Below, one piece after another: positions 38,557-47,028 of a stretch of DNA of 64,000 nucleotides. The translations under genes and the position numbers were made by a program. The DNA lies in the NCBI RefSeq assembly GCF_011764485.1, contig NZ_AP022848.1, positions 1,578,001-1,642,000 on the forward strand, written 5' to 3'. The DNA comes from Bosea sp. ANAM02. Its GTDB lineage: Bacteria; Pseudomonadota; Alphaproteobacteria; Rhizobiales; Beijerinckiaceae. The notes below the pieces were generated by a model. The model saw only the letters and a program-made list of their open reading frames with translations. It was not told where the DNA came from and did no database searches. Every line of letters starts with the position of its first letter. The first letter of the stretch is position 1.

Positions 38557-39420
38557 ATGACCGATGCCGTCACCGTCAGTCCGCTGCGTCAGCGGATGAT
38601 CGAGGACATGACCATCCGCCGGTTTGGCGAGCATACGCAGCGCGATTATGTGCGGCAGGTCCGTGAGTTCACCGCCTTCCTCGGCCTGCCGCCGGACCGG
38701 GCCGAGCCTGAGGATCTGCGGCGCTACCAGCTCCACCTGGCCTCGCTCGGTGCCAGCTACGCGCGGATGAACCTGGCCTGCACCGCACTGCGCTTCTTCT
38801 TCCATGTCACGCTGGGACGGACCGGCTTCGGTGACCGCATGGCGCGGATCCCGACGCCGGAGCGGTTGCCAGTCGTGCTGGACACGCAAGAGGTGGCGTT
38901 GCTGCTGGCCCATGCGCGGAGCCTGAAGGACCGGGCCGCGCTGAGTATCGCCTATGGCTGCGGCCTGCGCGTGTCGGAGATCGCCAACCTCAAGGTCGCC
39001 GACGTCGACAGCGCGCGCATGCTGATCCGGGTCGAGCAGGGCAAGGGCCGCAAGGACCGCTATGTCATGCTCGCGCCCGACCTGCTCGACCTCCTGCGGC
39101 AATGGTGGCGGGTGAAGCGCCCGCGTGGCTGGCTCTTCCCCGGCCAGCAGCCGGGCCAGCCGATCACGACGCGCCAGCTCAATCGGGCCTGTCATGCCGC
39201 AGCCGTTGCGGCCAAGCTCGACAAGCGGGTGTCCATGCACACGCTGCGGCACAGCTTCGCCACGCATCTGCTGGAGCGGAAGACCGATATCCGGGTGATC
39301 CAGGTCCTGCTCGGCCACAGGAAGCTCGACACCACCGCCGTCTACACCCGCGTCGCGCGGAAGACGCTGCGCGAGGTGACCAGCCCGCTCGCGCTGCTGG
39401 CGCCGCCGCCGCCGCCGTAA
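38557..39420 (+). CDS. Tyrosine recombinase of the IS91-type element
   Basis: A 287-aa site-specific recombinase. N-terminal SAM-like domain (MTIRRFGEHTQRDYVRQVRE) and catalytic domain with Arg in AYGCGLRVSEIANLKVADVD, Lys in GKGRKDRYV, HTLRHSFATHLLE, and HRKLDTTAVYTRVA with the nucleophile Tyr. The Pro-run at the C-terminus is typical. GGAGGCC precedes the ATG. It ends 15 bp before the transposase gene. Confidence 0.92.
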   Translation: MTDAVTVSPLRQRMIEDMTIRRFGEHTQRDYVRQVREFTAFLGLPPDRAEPEDLRRYQLHLASLGASYARMNLACTALRFFFHVTLGRTGFGDRMARIPTPERLPVVLDTQEVALLLAHARSLKDRAALSIAYGCGLRVSEIANLKVADVDSARMLIRVEQGKGRKDRYVMLAPDLLDLLRQWWRVKRPRGWLFPGQQPGQPITTRQLNRACHAAAVAAKLDKRVSMHTLRHSFATHLLERKTDIRVIQVLLGHRKLDTTAVYTRVARKTLREVTSPLALLAPPPPP

Positions 39421-39435
39421 CGCTCCGCGTCGATC

Positions 39436-40650
39436 ATGGCGCGGCCTTCGCTGGAGGTCGCGGACATCCTGAACCGACATGGCGACGCCTTCCTCGCGCG
39501 CCATCGGCTCAGCCGTGGCCAGCTCAAGGTGATCGGTGCAATCCGGGCCTGCCGGACGGCTGCGCTCGGCGGCCATGTCATGGCCTGCGGCGACTGCGAT
39601 CACGCGACGATCGCCTATAACTCCTGCCGCAACCGGCACTGCCCACGATGCCAGGGCGCGGCGGCGAAGGACTGGCTCGCGGACCGGCAGGCCGACCTGC
39701 TGCCCGTGCCCTACTATCATCTCGTCTTCACCCTGCCGGCACCGGTCGCGGCCATCGCCTTCCAAAACAAGGCCGCCGTCTACGGCCTTCTGTTCAAGGC
39801 AGCAGCCGAGACGCTCGCCACCATCGCGAGCGATCCCCGGCATCTCGGTACCCGCATCGGCTTCACCTCGGTGCTGCACACCTGGGGATCGGCGATGACC
39901 CATCATCCCCATCTCCACATCATCGCACCCGGAGGCGGATTGTCGCCTGACAGCGCTCGCTGGATCCCGTGCCGGCCTGGCTTCTTCCTGCCCGTGCGCG
40001 TGCTCTCGCGGCTGTTCCGCAGGCTCTTCCTCGAAGGGCTCACCGCTCTCAATGCTTCCGGGCGGCTCGCCTTCCATGGCGATCTCGCCCATCTGGCCGA
40101 AGCCGAGGCCTTCGCCACCGTGCTGGCGCCGCTGCGACGAGCCGACTGGGTCGTCTATGCCAAGCGCCCCTTCGGCGGACCTGAGGCCGTGCTGGCCTAT
40201 CTCGCCCGCTACACCCACCGCGTCGCCATCGCCAACAGCCGCATCATTGCCATGGATCGGCACGGGGTCACGTTCCGCTGGAAGGATTATCGCGCCCGCT
40301 CCGCCGGCGAGACCTGGCGCAAGACCATGACGCTGACGGCCTTCGAGTTCATCCGCCGCTTCCTGCTCCACGTCCTGCCCGACGGATTCCACCGCATCCG
40401 GCATTATGGATTGCTCGCCTCGAGCCGGCGCGCCGGCACCATCGCCCGCATCAGGCAGATCATCGCGGCGCCAACACCGGACGCCATGACGGCAGATCGT
40501 GGAGCAGAGATCTCGGCCGAACAATCCGATCCGGTCGATGAGCGGAGGCCTCCTTGCCCGTGCTGCGGTGGCCGCATGATCCTCGTCGAGCGCTTCGCAC
40601 CGGGCACAGCGCCGCGCACCATCCTCGCCGTCAGAATCGACACCTCATGA
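39436..40650 (+). CDS. IS91-family transposase (HUH, rolling-circle)
   Basis: A 404-aa rolling-circle transposase. Zinc-binding N-terminus CGDCDHATIAYNSCRNRHCP, HUH motif TPHPHLHII-type (MTHHPHLHIIAPGGG) and catalytic Tyr region LAYLARYTHRVAIANSR. A second zinc-like CPCCGG is near the end. Full length for the family and intact. Confidence 0.94.
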   Translation: MARPSLEVADILNRHGDAFLARHRLSRGQLKVIGAIRACRTAALGGHVMACGDCDHATIAYNSCRNRHCPRCQGAAAKDWLADRQADLLPVPYYHLVFTLPAPVAAIAFQNKAAVYGLLFKAAAETLATIASDPRHLGTRIGFTSVLHTWGSAMTHHPHLHIIAPGGGLSPDSARWIPCRPGFFLPVRVLSRLFRRLFLEGLTALNASGRLAFHGDLAHLAEAEAFATVLAPLRRADWVVYAKRPFGGPEAVLAYLARYTHRVAIANSRIIAMDRHGVTFRWKDYRARSAGETWRKTMTLTAFEFIRRFLLHVLPDGFHRIRHYGLLASSRRAGTIARIRQIIAAPTPDAMTADRGAEISAEQSDPVDERRPPCPCCGGRMILVERFAPGTAPRTILAVRIDTS

Positions 40651-40957
40651 CGATGGCGCCGGGACGACACCCCGAGGAAGCGCCGCCGATCTCGGCCAGA
40701 GAGCGGGCGATCCTGTTCGCCCCAGTCGCGGAAATGGAGATCGCGGTGGGCCCGGATACGTCCGATGGGCAGCCAAGCGCGGGCTCCCGGGCATCAAGGT
40801 CGGAGCATCGCGCCGCCGTTACGCGCCTCGCGCGCTCCCGCAGACCACGCCGCTCAGCGAAATCCCCATAGCCCACGGCCTCGGGCCGCAGCTTCCTCCA
40901 CTGGAGGTTCTCAGACGCGGGCCCAAGAGCCGCGCCATCAATGCTGCGCAAGGGCCC
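40651..40957. other. Tail region after the IS91-type transposase
   Basis: Probably the 3' end of the element. A short frame starts at 40647 overlapping the transposase stop as ATGA (MTMAPGRHPEEAPPISARER) but has no family match and low-complexity Arg/Ser content. No gene called. Confidence 0.35.
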
Positions 40958-41070
40958 GCATCTGAGACCCTTCACAATTTCTGACATTGAGACTGTGCCA
41001 AGAACCGGACGTTCGAAGCTGAGCGAAATAGGGACGCAAGCAAGCGACCTGCCAGCCCGTACGGACATTT
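40958..41070. repeat. Copy of a dispersed CATCTGAG / GGACATT element
   Basis: Shares words in the same order with 3288-3350: CCCGCATCTGAG, CCCTTCAC/CCCATTCAC, then GACATTG. It also contains AACCGGACGTTCGAAG, as in the copy near 26550. It ends in CGGACATT directly where the cold-shock gene fragment begins. Confidence 0.5.
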
Positions 41071-41072
41071 AG

Positions 41073-41225
41073 CCCGACGATGGCGGTCAGGACGTGTTCG
41101 TCCATGTCTCCGCCGTCGAGCGGGCTGGCATGCGGGATCTCCGCGAAGGCCAGAAGATCGGGTTTGAGGTCGCTCGCGACAACAAGTCCGGGAAGATGAC
41201 TGCGGAGCAGCTCCAGGCTGCGTAA
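41073..41225 (+). pseudogene. Cold-shock protein (CspA family), 5' end missing
   Basis: Encodes only the C-terminal ~50 residues of a cold-shock domain protein: PDDGGQDVFVHVSAVERAGM, RDLREGQKIGFEVARDNKSG, KMTAEQLQAA then stop. The second RNA-binding motif (VFVH) is kept; the first (KGFGFI) and the start are lost. The codon just before is TAG, and upstream sequence is the dispersed repeat. A downstream terminator survives. Confidence 0.88.
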
Positions 41226-41283
41226 TCAGGCGATGCGTCAACGGCGACCACGGATGTACTGGCGCTTTGACCATAGCCATCGG

Positions 41284-41312
41284 AAAGGCCGGGCTGATGC
41301 TCGGCCTTTTTT
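41284..41312 (+). terminator. Rho-independent terminator after the csp fragment
   Basis: Stem AAAGGCCGGG / CTCGGCCTTT with a short loop, followed by TTTT. It probably served the cold-shock gene. Confidence 0.8.
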
Positions 41313-41371
41313 GCTTTCAGCCTACTCGCGCTGAACATCCAGTGCTCGACGACAACGCAAGGAGAAGCGGC

Positions 41372-41611
41372 ATGCTTCAACACTCCAAGCAGCGCATGAC
41401 GGCCGATAATCAATTCCTTAAACTTCAGACCGAGTCGCTGACGAGAGGTCGGATGACATCGGAGATGGACAGCATCATCCAACAGCGCGCCGAGAACACA
41501 GCCCGTCTGAGGGGCCTTCGGCTTGCGAAGGAGGCACAAGACCAGGCCATGGCTCTCGCGTTGCCGCCGCTCAAAGCCAAGCGCGCGAAGGTGTCTAAAA
41601 TCTCCGCATAG
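41372..41611 (+). CDS. Small hypothetical basic helical protein
   Basis: A 79-aa Gln/Lys/Arg-rich protein, all helical in appearance (MLQHSKQRMTADNQFLKLQT to RLRGLRLAKEAQDQAMA, basic tail LKAKRAKVSKISA). No family recognised. ATG 41372 has GGAGAAG upstream; the longer frame runs into the terminator and is rejected. Confidence 0.55.
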   Translation: MLQHSKQRMTADNQFLKLQTESLTRGRMTSEMDSIIQQRAENTARLRGLRLAKEAQDQAMALALPPLKAKRAKVSKISA

Positions 41612-41617
41612 TCGCCC

Positions 41618-41643
41618 GGAACTCGGCTCTGTGGCCTTGTGTT
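41618..41643 (+). promoter_or_regulatory. Possible EcfG-type promoter (one mismatch)
   Basis: GGAAC, 17 bases, then TGTT in place of CGTT, 33 bp before the transglutaminase-like gene. A weak match, noted because exact versions lie 4.4-4.7 kb away. Confidence 0.3.
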
Positions 41644-41675
41644 GCGGTCTCACCCGTTCAGGTGAGAGGACATCC

Positions 41676-42503
41676 ATGGACATTCGCGTCGGCTACCGGA
41701 TCGAGATCGGTACGATCCAGGCTACTCCGGGCATCTTGCTGCTCGACCCGCATCCGAGCCGACAGCCGGATTTCGTGACCGGCCCCCACGCGCGGGCCGC
41801 CTCTCTCGTCGACGGAAGCGATGTGCCCGTGCAGGAATACACGGACGGCTTCGGCAATCTCTGCCGCAGGCTCGTCATTCCCGCAGGCGGCGCGATCCTC
41901 ACCAACGACATGGTCGTGCGCGATTCCGGCATGCCCGATCAGTTCGATCAGGCGGCGGCGGAGATATGGCCCGCCGATCTGCCTTTTGACGTGATCGAAT
42001 ACATGCTACCGAGCCGCTATTGCGAGGTCGACGAGCTGTCGGCCACGGCCTGGAATCTGTTCGGGAGTTTCGCGCCGGGCTGGAACAGGGTTCAGCAGAT
42101 CTGCAATTACGTGAACGCGCAGATTCGCTTCGACTATCAGTGCGCGCGCAACACGAGAACAGCCGCCCAGGCTATGAGCGAGCGCGTCGGCGTCTGCCGC
42201 GACTTCACGCATCTGGCCATCGCATTATGCCGGGCGATGAACATTCCGGCGCGCTATTGCAACGGCTTCCTCGGCGATATCGGGGTTCCACCGGATCCGG
42301 CGCCCATGGATTACAACGCCTGGTTCGAGGCTTATCTCGGCGGTACGTGGTGGACTTTCGATGCGCGCCACAACGTGCCGCGCATCGGTCGAATCCTCGT
42401 GGCGCGAGGGCGCGACGCAGCCGACATCCCGATGGTCCATACCTTCGGCCCGCATGTGCTGAACCGTTTCGAGGTCATCACTGAAGAGGTGGCTGTGGAC
42501 TGA
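41676..42503 (+). CDS. Transglutaminase-like family protein
   Basis: A 275-aa protein. The core shows SERVGVCRDFTHLAIALCRA with the nucleophile Cys, MNIPARYCNGFLGDIGVPPD, and FEAYLGGTWWTFDARHNVPR with the Asp. At the place where many family members have His-Ala-Trp, this one reads NAWFEAYL, so the catalytic His is not in its usual position and activity is uncertain. An N-terminal beta domain precedes it. ATG 41676 has GAGAGGA upstream. Confidence 0.85.
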   Translation: MDIRVGYRIEIGTIQATPGILLLDPHPSRQPDFVTGPHARAASLVDGSDVPVQEYTDGFGNLCRRLVIPAGGAILTNDMVVRDSGMPDQFDQAAAEIWPADLPFDVIEYMLPSRYCEVDELSATAWNLFGSFAPGWNRVQQICNYVNAQIRFDYQCARNTRTAAQAMSERVGVCRDFTHLAIALCRAMNIPARYCNGFLGDIGVPPDPAPMDYNAWFEAYLGGTWWTFDARHNVPRIGRILVARGRDAADIPMVHTFGPHVLNRFEVITEEVAVD

Positions 42504-42611
42504 TCGGATCGCGCGACCCAGAGGGCCGTTCCAGTCACACGGATGCCGAATGAGAAACTGTTGACATGAGCCAACCGGCAGCCGATGCCCGCCCCATGAT
42601 GACCGGTCAAA

Positions 42612-45600
42612 ATGCGCGACATTTCCCTTACGCCCGAGCTCGACGATTTCATATCCGAGCAAGTGGCCTCAGGCGATTATGCCGATACAAGCGCGGTCGT
42701 CCGCGCAGCCTTGAAAGCCCTCCGGGATAAGCCTCGCCCTTGGACGTCGAAGGAACGCTCGGCGTGGCCGGTGGCGGGGGGAGAATGTGGTGCGTTGATC
42801 CGCGAGCGGGACTGGGCGACGACCAGCCTCGGCGCCGTCGACACCTGGCCTGTCGAAATGCGAGCCACAATCGCCAATATCGTGAACTCCCCGGTGGCGA
42901 AGGTGCTGATGTGGGGGCCCGATCACATCATGCTCTACAACGATGCCTACAGGACGATTGCCGGGCAACGTCATCCTTCGGCTCTCGGCAGCCCGGTTGC
43001 GACGGCGTTTCCTGAGGTCTGGGATTGGAACCGCCCAATTCTGGAAGCCGGCCTGCGCGGCGAAACCATGTCCTATCGCGACCAGCCCATCGAATTCGAC
43101 AGGCCGGACGGCGCCAAAACGCTCTATCTCGACCTCTTCTATACGCCGGTCTACGAAGCCGATGGCGGCGTCGGCGGCGTCATGTGCACGATCGTCGACA
43201 ACAGCGCACGGGTCGAGGCAGAACGGCGCGTCGCCGTCAGCGAAACAGAACTGCTTAGAGTCACGGACGCGCTGCCGATGCTGGTCTCCTATGTCGACCG
43301 GGAGCATGTCTATCGCTTCGCGAACATCGCCTATGAAACCTGGTTTGGGATGTCGCCGGCGGGCATGATCGGGCGGCACGTCAGGGACGTCATCGGCGAT
43401 ACCCCTTATCAGGATCGCCGAGCTGATCTCGACCGTGGGCTTGCGGGTGAGCGCTTCACCGCTGAAACGACGATGCCGCACCGCGACGGCGTAACCCGGA
43501 GGCTCGAGGTTCGCTATGTGCCGCGCGTCGAGCCGAACGGTTCGATCCCTGGCGTATACGTACTAGGAATCGATGTGCAGGAGCGCGCCCTGCGCGAAGC
43601 TGCGCTCGCCCGGAGAAACAGCCGGTTTCGGACGGCGATGGATGCCGTGCACGGGGTATTGTGGACCAACAGTCCCGATGGCCGGATGGAGGGCGAGCAG
43701 CCGGGCTGGGCCGCGCTCACCGGTCAGGCCTATGAGGAGTACCAGGGCTTCGGTTGGGCGGAGGCAGTGCACCCAGATGACCGGTCCGGATCCGTCGAAA
43801 GCTGGAACGCAGCGGTCGCGGCGAAGAGCATGTACGTTCACGAGCACCGCGTGCGCCACAGAAATGGCAGCTGGCGCAACTTCACCATCCGGGCCTTGCC
43901 CATGCTCGATACGACCGGCGAGATCGTCGAATGGGTCGGCGTCCATACCGACATCACGCACCAGCGGGCCGCCGAAGCAGCCCTTCGCGCGCAGGCCGAG
44001 GATCTCTCCCGGCAGGTCCGGCATCGCGAGCGGGCCGAGGCGCAGCTGCGACAGCTCTACGATACGCTGGAGGCGCGCGTCATCGCAGAGATCGACGAGC
44101 GGCGGCAGGCTGAGGCAAAGCTCGCGCAAGCTCAGAAGATGGAGACGGTCGGCAAACTGACAGGTGGCGTCGCGCACGACTTCAACAACTTGCTTCAGGT
44201 CGTGGCTGGCAACCTGCAGCTTCTCGCCAAGGACATCGCCGGCAACGAGCGCGCCGAGCGACGCGTCACCAACGCGATGGCCGGCGTTTCCCGCGGTTCC
44301 AAGCTCGCCTCGCAGCTTCTCGCCTTCGGCCGCCGCCAGGCGCTCGAACCCAAGGTCGTCAATGTCAGCCGCTTCGTGCGCGGCATGGACGATATGCTGC
44401 GCCGCGCGCTCGGCGAGGCGATCGAGATCGAGACCGTGGTCGGCGGCGGCTTGTGGAACACGTTCATCGACCCCGCCCAGATCGAGAACGCCTTGCTCAA
44501 TCTCGCAATCAATGCCCGTGACGCGATGGAGGGCCAGGGCAAGCTAACCATCGAACTCGCCAACACCATGCTGGACGATGCCTATGTCCGCGCCCACGAC
44601 GAGGTCACGGCAGGGCAGTATGTCATGCTCGCCGTCTCCGACACGGGCAGCGGCATGGCGCCCGAGATCATCGACAAGGTGTTCGAGCCGTTCTTCTCGA
44701 CGAAGGGCGAGGGCAAGGGTTCGGGCCTCGGCCTCTCCATGGTCTATGGCTTCGTCAAACAGTCGGGCGGCCATGTGAAGATCTATTCCGAGGTTGGGCA
44801 TGGCACGACGATCAAACTCTATCTACCCCGCGCGTTGGAGAGCGAGGATGTAGAGGTCGCGGTCGATACTGGACCCGTGGCGGGCGGAACCGAGACGGTG
44901 CTGGTGGTCGAGGACGACGAGGAGGTCCGCGCGACTGTCGTCGAGCTGCTGGCCGATCTGGGCTACCGCGTCCTCAAGGCCGTCGATGCCGCGAGCGCGC
45001 TGAATGTGATCGAGAGCGGCATTCCCATCGACATACTCTTCACGGATGTGGTGATGCCCGGCTCGTTGAAGAGCCCCGAGCTGGCGCGAAAGGCGCGCGA
45101 GCGCCTTCCGAACATCGCGGTGCTGTTCACCTCGGGCTACACCGAGAACTCGATCGTCCATGGGGGAAAGCTCGATACGGGCGTCGAGCTGCTTTCGAAG
45201 CCGTACACGCGCGAAGCGCTGGCGCGGAAGTTCAGGCATGTGCTTGCAAACCAGCAGCAACGTAACGCCGCCGCGGCGCACCAACGCCCTCAGGAGAGCG
45301 CTGCGGTGCCGGCGCCGACCGTTGCCGATGCACGACGTACCGTGCTGCTGGTCGAGGACGACGCGCTGATTCGGATGAACACCGCTGAAATACTGGAGGA
45401 TGGTGGGTTTATCGTCGTCGATGCAGGGAGCGCGGAAGAAGCGATGGCGGCGCTCCAGACTGCTCCGGTCGACATCCTCGTGACCGACATCAACCTCCCG
45501 GGAGCGTCGGGAACGGAGCTCGCGGCGAGAGCGCGAGAGCTGCGGCCGCAGGTCGTCGTTGTCTTCGCGACCGGTGACGCCTCGACGGTCGGCAAGGATG

Positions 45601-45719
45601 ATCAGGCGTCAATTCTTGTCAAACCCTATGCCGAGCACACGTTGCTGTCGCTGCTGGGTACAGCTTCGTCCTCAGCACCTGACCCGCGGGTCAACAAGAC
45701 GGACGCCGATCAAGCGTAG
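42612..45719 (+). CDS. Hybrid histidine kinase: RHH-PAS-PAS-PAS-HisKA-HATPase-REC-REC
   Basis: A 1035-aa cytoplasmic hybrid kinase. Residues 1-42 look like a ParD/CC2985-type ribbon-helix-helix (DISLTPELDDFISEQVASGD, YADTSAVVRAALKALRDK). Then comes the usual start of PAS kinases (VAGGECGALIRERDWATTSL) and three PAS-like segments. The phospho-acceptor His is H522 in TGGVAHDFNNLLQV; ATPase motifs NLAINARDAM and DTGSGMAPEI, GKGSGLGLSMVYGF. Two receivers follow (about 763-880 and 908-1020), each with Asp and Lys (LFTDVVMP, LLSKPYT; LVTDINLP, LVKPYA). The RHH fusion is unusual; an internal GTG near residue 54 could be the ancestral start. Confidence 0.88.
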   Translation: MRDISLTPELDDFISEQVASGDYADTSAVVRAALKALRDKPRPWTSKERSAWPVAGGECGALIRERDWATTSLGAVDTWPVEMRATIANIVNSPVAKVLMWGPDHIMLYNDAYRTIAGQRHPSALGSPVATAFPEVWDWNRPILEAGLRGETMSYRDQPIEFDRPDGAKTLYLDLFYTPVYEADGGVGGVMCTIVDNSARVEAERRVAVSETELLRVTDALPMLVSYVDREHVYRFANIAYETWFGMSPAGMIGRHVRDVIGDTPYQDRRADLDRGLAGERFTAETTMPHRDGVTRRLEVRYVPRVEPNGSIPGVYVLGIDVQERALREAALARRNSRFRTAMDAVHGVLWTNSPDGRMEGEQPGWAALTGQAYEEYQGFGWAEAVHPDDRSGSVESWNAAVAAKSMYVHEHRVRHRNGSWRNFTIRALPMLDTTGEIVEWVGVHTDITHQRAAEAALRAQAEDLSRQVRHRERAEAQLRQLYDTLEARVIAEIDERRQAEAKLAQAQKMETVGKLTGGVAHDFNNLLQVVAGNLQLLAKDIAGNERAERRVTNAMAGVSRGSKLASQLLAFGRRQALEPKVVNVSRFVRGMDDMLRRALGEAIEIETVVGGGLWNTFIDPAQIENALLNLAINARDAMEGQGKLTIELANTMLDDAYVRAHDEVTAGQYVMLAVSDTGSGMAPEIIDKVFEPFFSTKGEGKGSGLGLSMVYGFVKQSGGHVKIYSEVGHGTTIKLYLPRALESEDVEVAVDTGPVAGGTETVLVVEDDEEVRATVVELLADLGYRVLKAVDAASALNVIESGIPIDILFTDVVMPGSLKSPELARKARERLPNIAVLFTSGYTENSIVHGGKLDTGVELLSKPYTREALARKFRHVLANQQQRNAAAAHQRPQESAAVPAPTVADARRTVLLVEDDALIRMNTAEILEDGGFIVVDAGSAEEAMAALQTAPVDILVTDINLPGASGTELAARARELRPQVVVVFATGDASTVGKDDQASILVKPYAEHTLLSLLGTASSSAPDPRVNKTDADQA

Positions 45720-45755
45720 CGGCCATCGGCCGCCTGTCGTGCGCAGTGGCGACAC

Positions 45756-45788
45756 AAAAAAGCGAGCTACCTTTCGGTAGCTCGCTTT
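45756..45788. terminator. Bidirectional terminator between kinase and csbD genes
   Basis: Perfect 13-bp stem AAAGCGAGCTACC / GGTAGCTCGCTTT with loop TTTC, flanked by A-run and T-run so that it can stop transcripts from both sides. The converging genes end at 45719 and 45807. Confidence 0.9.
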
Positions 45789-45806
45789 GCGTCCAATCGC
45801 TGATGA

Positions 45807-45998
45807 TCAAGCCTTGTCGACGACCTTCTTCACCGCTTCCTTGCCTTTGCCGAGAGCCTGCTGTGCCTCGCCCCTGCGCTCCTGAGCGATGCCCTCGGCC
45901 TGAAGGCTCGGCTTGTCCAGCGCCTTGCCGGCAGCCTGCTTGACATTGCCGGCGGCCTCATTGGCCAAACCCTTGATCTTGTCCATGGTGCTGCCCAT
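45807..45998 (-). CDS. CsbD-family stress protein
   Basis: A 63-aa CsbD-like protein: MDKIKGLANEAAGNVKQAAG, KALDKPSLQAEGIAQERRGE, then GKGKEAVKKVVDKA. Family members are abundant small stress proteins of unknown mechanism. ATG 45998 has AGGGA upstream; the longer frame to 46079 includes the promoter and is rejected. An exact EcfG-type promoter lies 56 bp upstream. Confidence 0.9.
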   Translation of the reverse strand: MGSTMDKIKGLANEAAGNVKQAAGKALDKPSLQAEGIAQERRGEAQQALGKGKEAVKKVVDKA

Positions 45999-46053
45999 CG
46001 GAATATTCCCTGTCGACTGAGCTAGCCGCTCCATGACGGCGTCGACGGGCATA

Positions 46054-46078
46054 ACGACTAGGTTTGGAACAGGTTCCA
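46054..46078 (-). promoter_or_regulatory. EcfG-type (general stress response) promoter of csbD
   Basis: On the minus strand: GGAAC, exactly 16 bases, CGTT. This matches the consensus of alphaproteobacterial EcfG sigma factors in both elements and spacing. Confidence 0.8.
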
Positions 46079-46340
46079 TTGCCTTTGGGGCATCGCGCCC
46101 GCGTTATCTCGTCGTATCAGCGTCTGCTTACGGTCCCCGTTGCTATGCTTCATGCTCGGCGATGCGAAGGTGATACAGGGCCTTAGCCGATGCCGAGGCA
46201 GCAGCGGGAAGCGCATGATCAGGCTCATCAGTCCCTGCTTCAGAAGCCGCGCTGCAGTCTGGCCGGTTCGAGATGAAGAGAGAGATTCGCTGCGCGACAG
46301 CCAGCAGGTCCTTCATCTCAAAAAAGAAAGGGATATTCCG

Positions 46341-46365
46341 GGAACAGTCCACCTCTCCTGCCGTT
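46341..46365 (+). promoter_or_regulatory. EcfG-type (general stress response) promoter of the DUF6894-receiver operon
   Basis: GGAAC, exactly 16 bases, CGTT, 28 bp upstream of the ATG at 46394. Both elements are exact and the spacing equals that of the csbD promoter. Confidence 0.8.
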
Positions 46366-46393
46366 CGGCATCATGGGGTCGGAGAGGAACACG

Positions 46394-46675
46394 ATGCCTA
46401 CCTATAATGTACGCATGGATGTCGGCGAAGGGCCCGACGGGGGAGAGCCGATGGAATTCTCCGACGCATCGGCCGCCCGCCGTGATGCACAGATCGCAAT
46501 GACTGAGATGGCCCGTGATCATATCCCTGGAAAACGCAAGGCTCATTTAGCCGTCGAGATAGACGACGACAGAGGCGCCGCGATCTATCGGGCGAAACTC
46601 GAATTCAGCGGTTACGACGGCGAAGAGCCGGAGACGGACCCAGAGCAGCAGCTTCCGAACGGACCACGTGAGTGA
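46394..46675 (+). CDS. DUF6894-like small protein
   Basis: A 93-aa protein with the pattern of DUF6894, common in Rhizobiales and of unknown function: MPTYNVRMDVGEGPDGGEPM, EFSDASAARRDAQIAMTEMA, RDHIPGKRKAHLAVEIDDD. ATG 46394 has GGAGAGG upstream; the ATG at 46373 lies close to the promoter and is rejected. Its stop overlaps the start of the receiver gene as GTGA, so the two are translationally coupled under EcfG-type control. Confidence 0.75.
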   Translation: MPTYNVRMDVGEGPDGGEPMEFSDASAARRDAQIAMTEMARDHIPGKRKAHLAVEIDDDRGAAIYRAKLEFSGYDGEEPETDPEQQLPNGPRE

Positions 46676-47028
46676 GCAAACCAATCGCGTTGACCGTAGA
46701 AGACGAGCCTTTGCTGATGATCCACGCGGTGGATATCGTCGAAAGCGCGGGGTTCGAGGTTCTGGAGGCGGCCAACGCGGACGAGGCGGTCGCCATCTTG
46801 GAGGGCCGCGAAGATATCCGTGTCGTCATCACCGACGTCCAGATGCCCGGCAGCATGGATGGGGTCAAGCTGGCCAATGCTGTGCGCGATCGATGGCCGC
46901 CGATCCTGATTATCGTCGTGTCGGGTCACCACAAGTTGCAACCGGGTGAGTTGCCAGACGATGTAACTTTCCTGACCAAGCCATATTCCGAGCGCCAGAT
47001 GCACCAGGCGCTGTCGCGCATCGGTTAG
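46672..47028 (+). CDS. Single-domain response regulator
   Basis: A 118-aa receiver without an output domain: VEDEPLLMIHAVDIVESAGF, phospho-acceptor Asp in VVITDVQMPGSMDG, Ser in IIVVSGHHK and Lys in TFLTKPYSERQ. GTG start overlapping the DUF6894 stop. It converges with the LOV-HWE kinase, overlapping its 3' end by 4 bp, and is a likely phosphotransfer partner of one of the local HWE kinases. Confidence 0.88.
   Translation: MSKPIALTVEDEPLLMIHAVDIVESAGFEVLEAANADEAVAILEGREDIRVVITDVQMPGSMDGVKLANAVRDRWPPILIIVVSGHHKLQPGELPDDVTFLTKPYSERQMHQALSRIG

Larger units (their letters stand above)
38557..40650 (+). mobile_element. IS91-type element core: tyrosine recombinase plus HUH transposase
   Basis: Two genes 15 bp apart on the plus strand form the recognised pairing seen in many IS91-family elements. 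Coordinates give only the coding core; the rolling-circle ends (ori and ter) were not identified. No flanking duplication is expected for this family. Confidence 0.8.

Noticed and set aside
38416..40524. A 702-codon minus-strand open frame
   Set aside because: It is antisense to the tyrosine recombinase and IS91 transposase, which are clearly the real genes; long antisense frames are common in GC-rich DNA.
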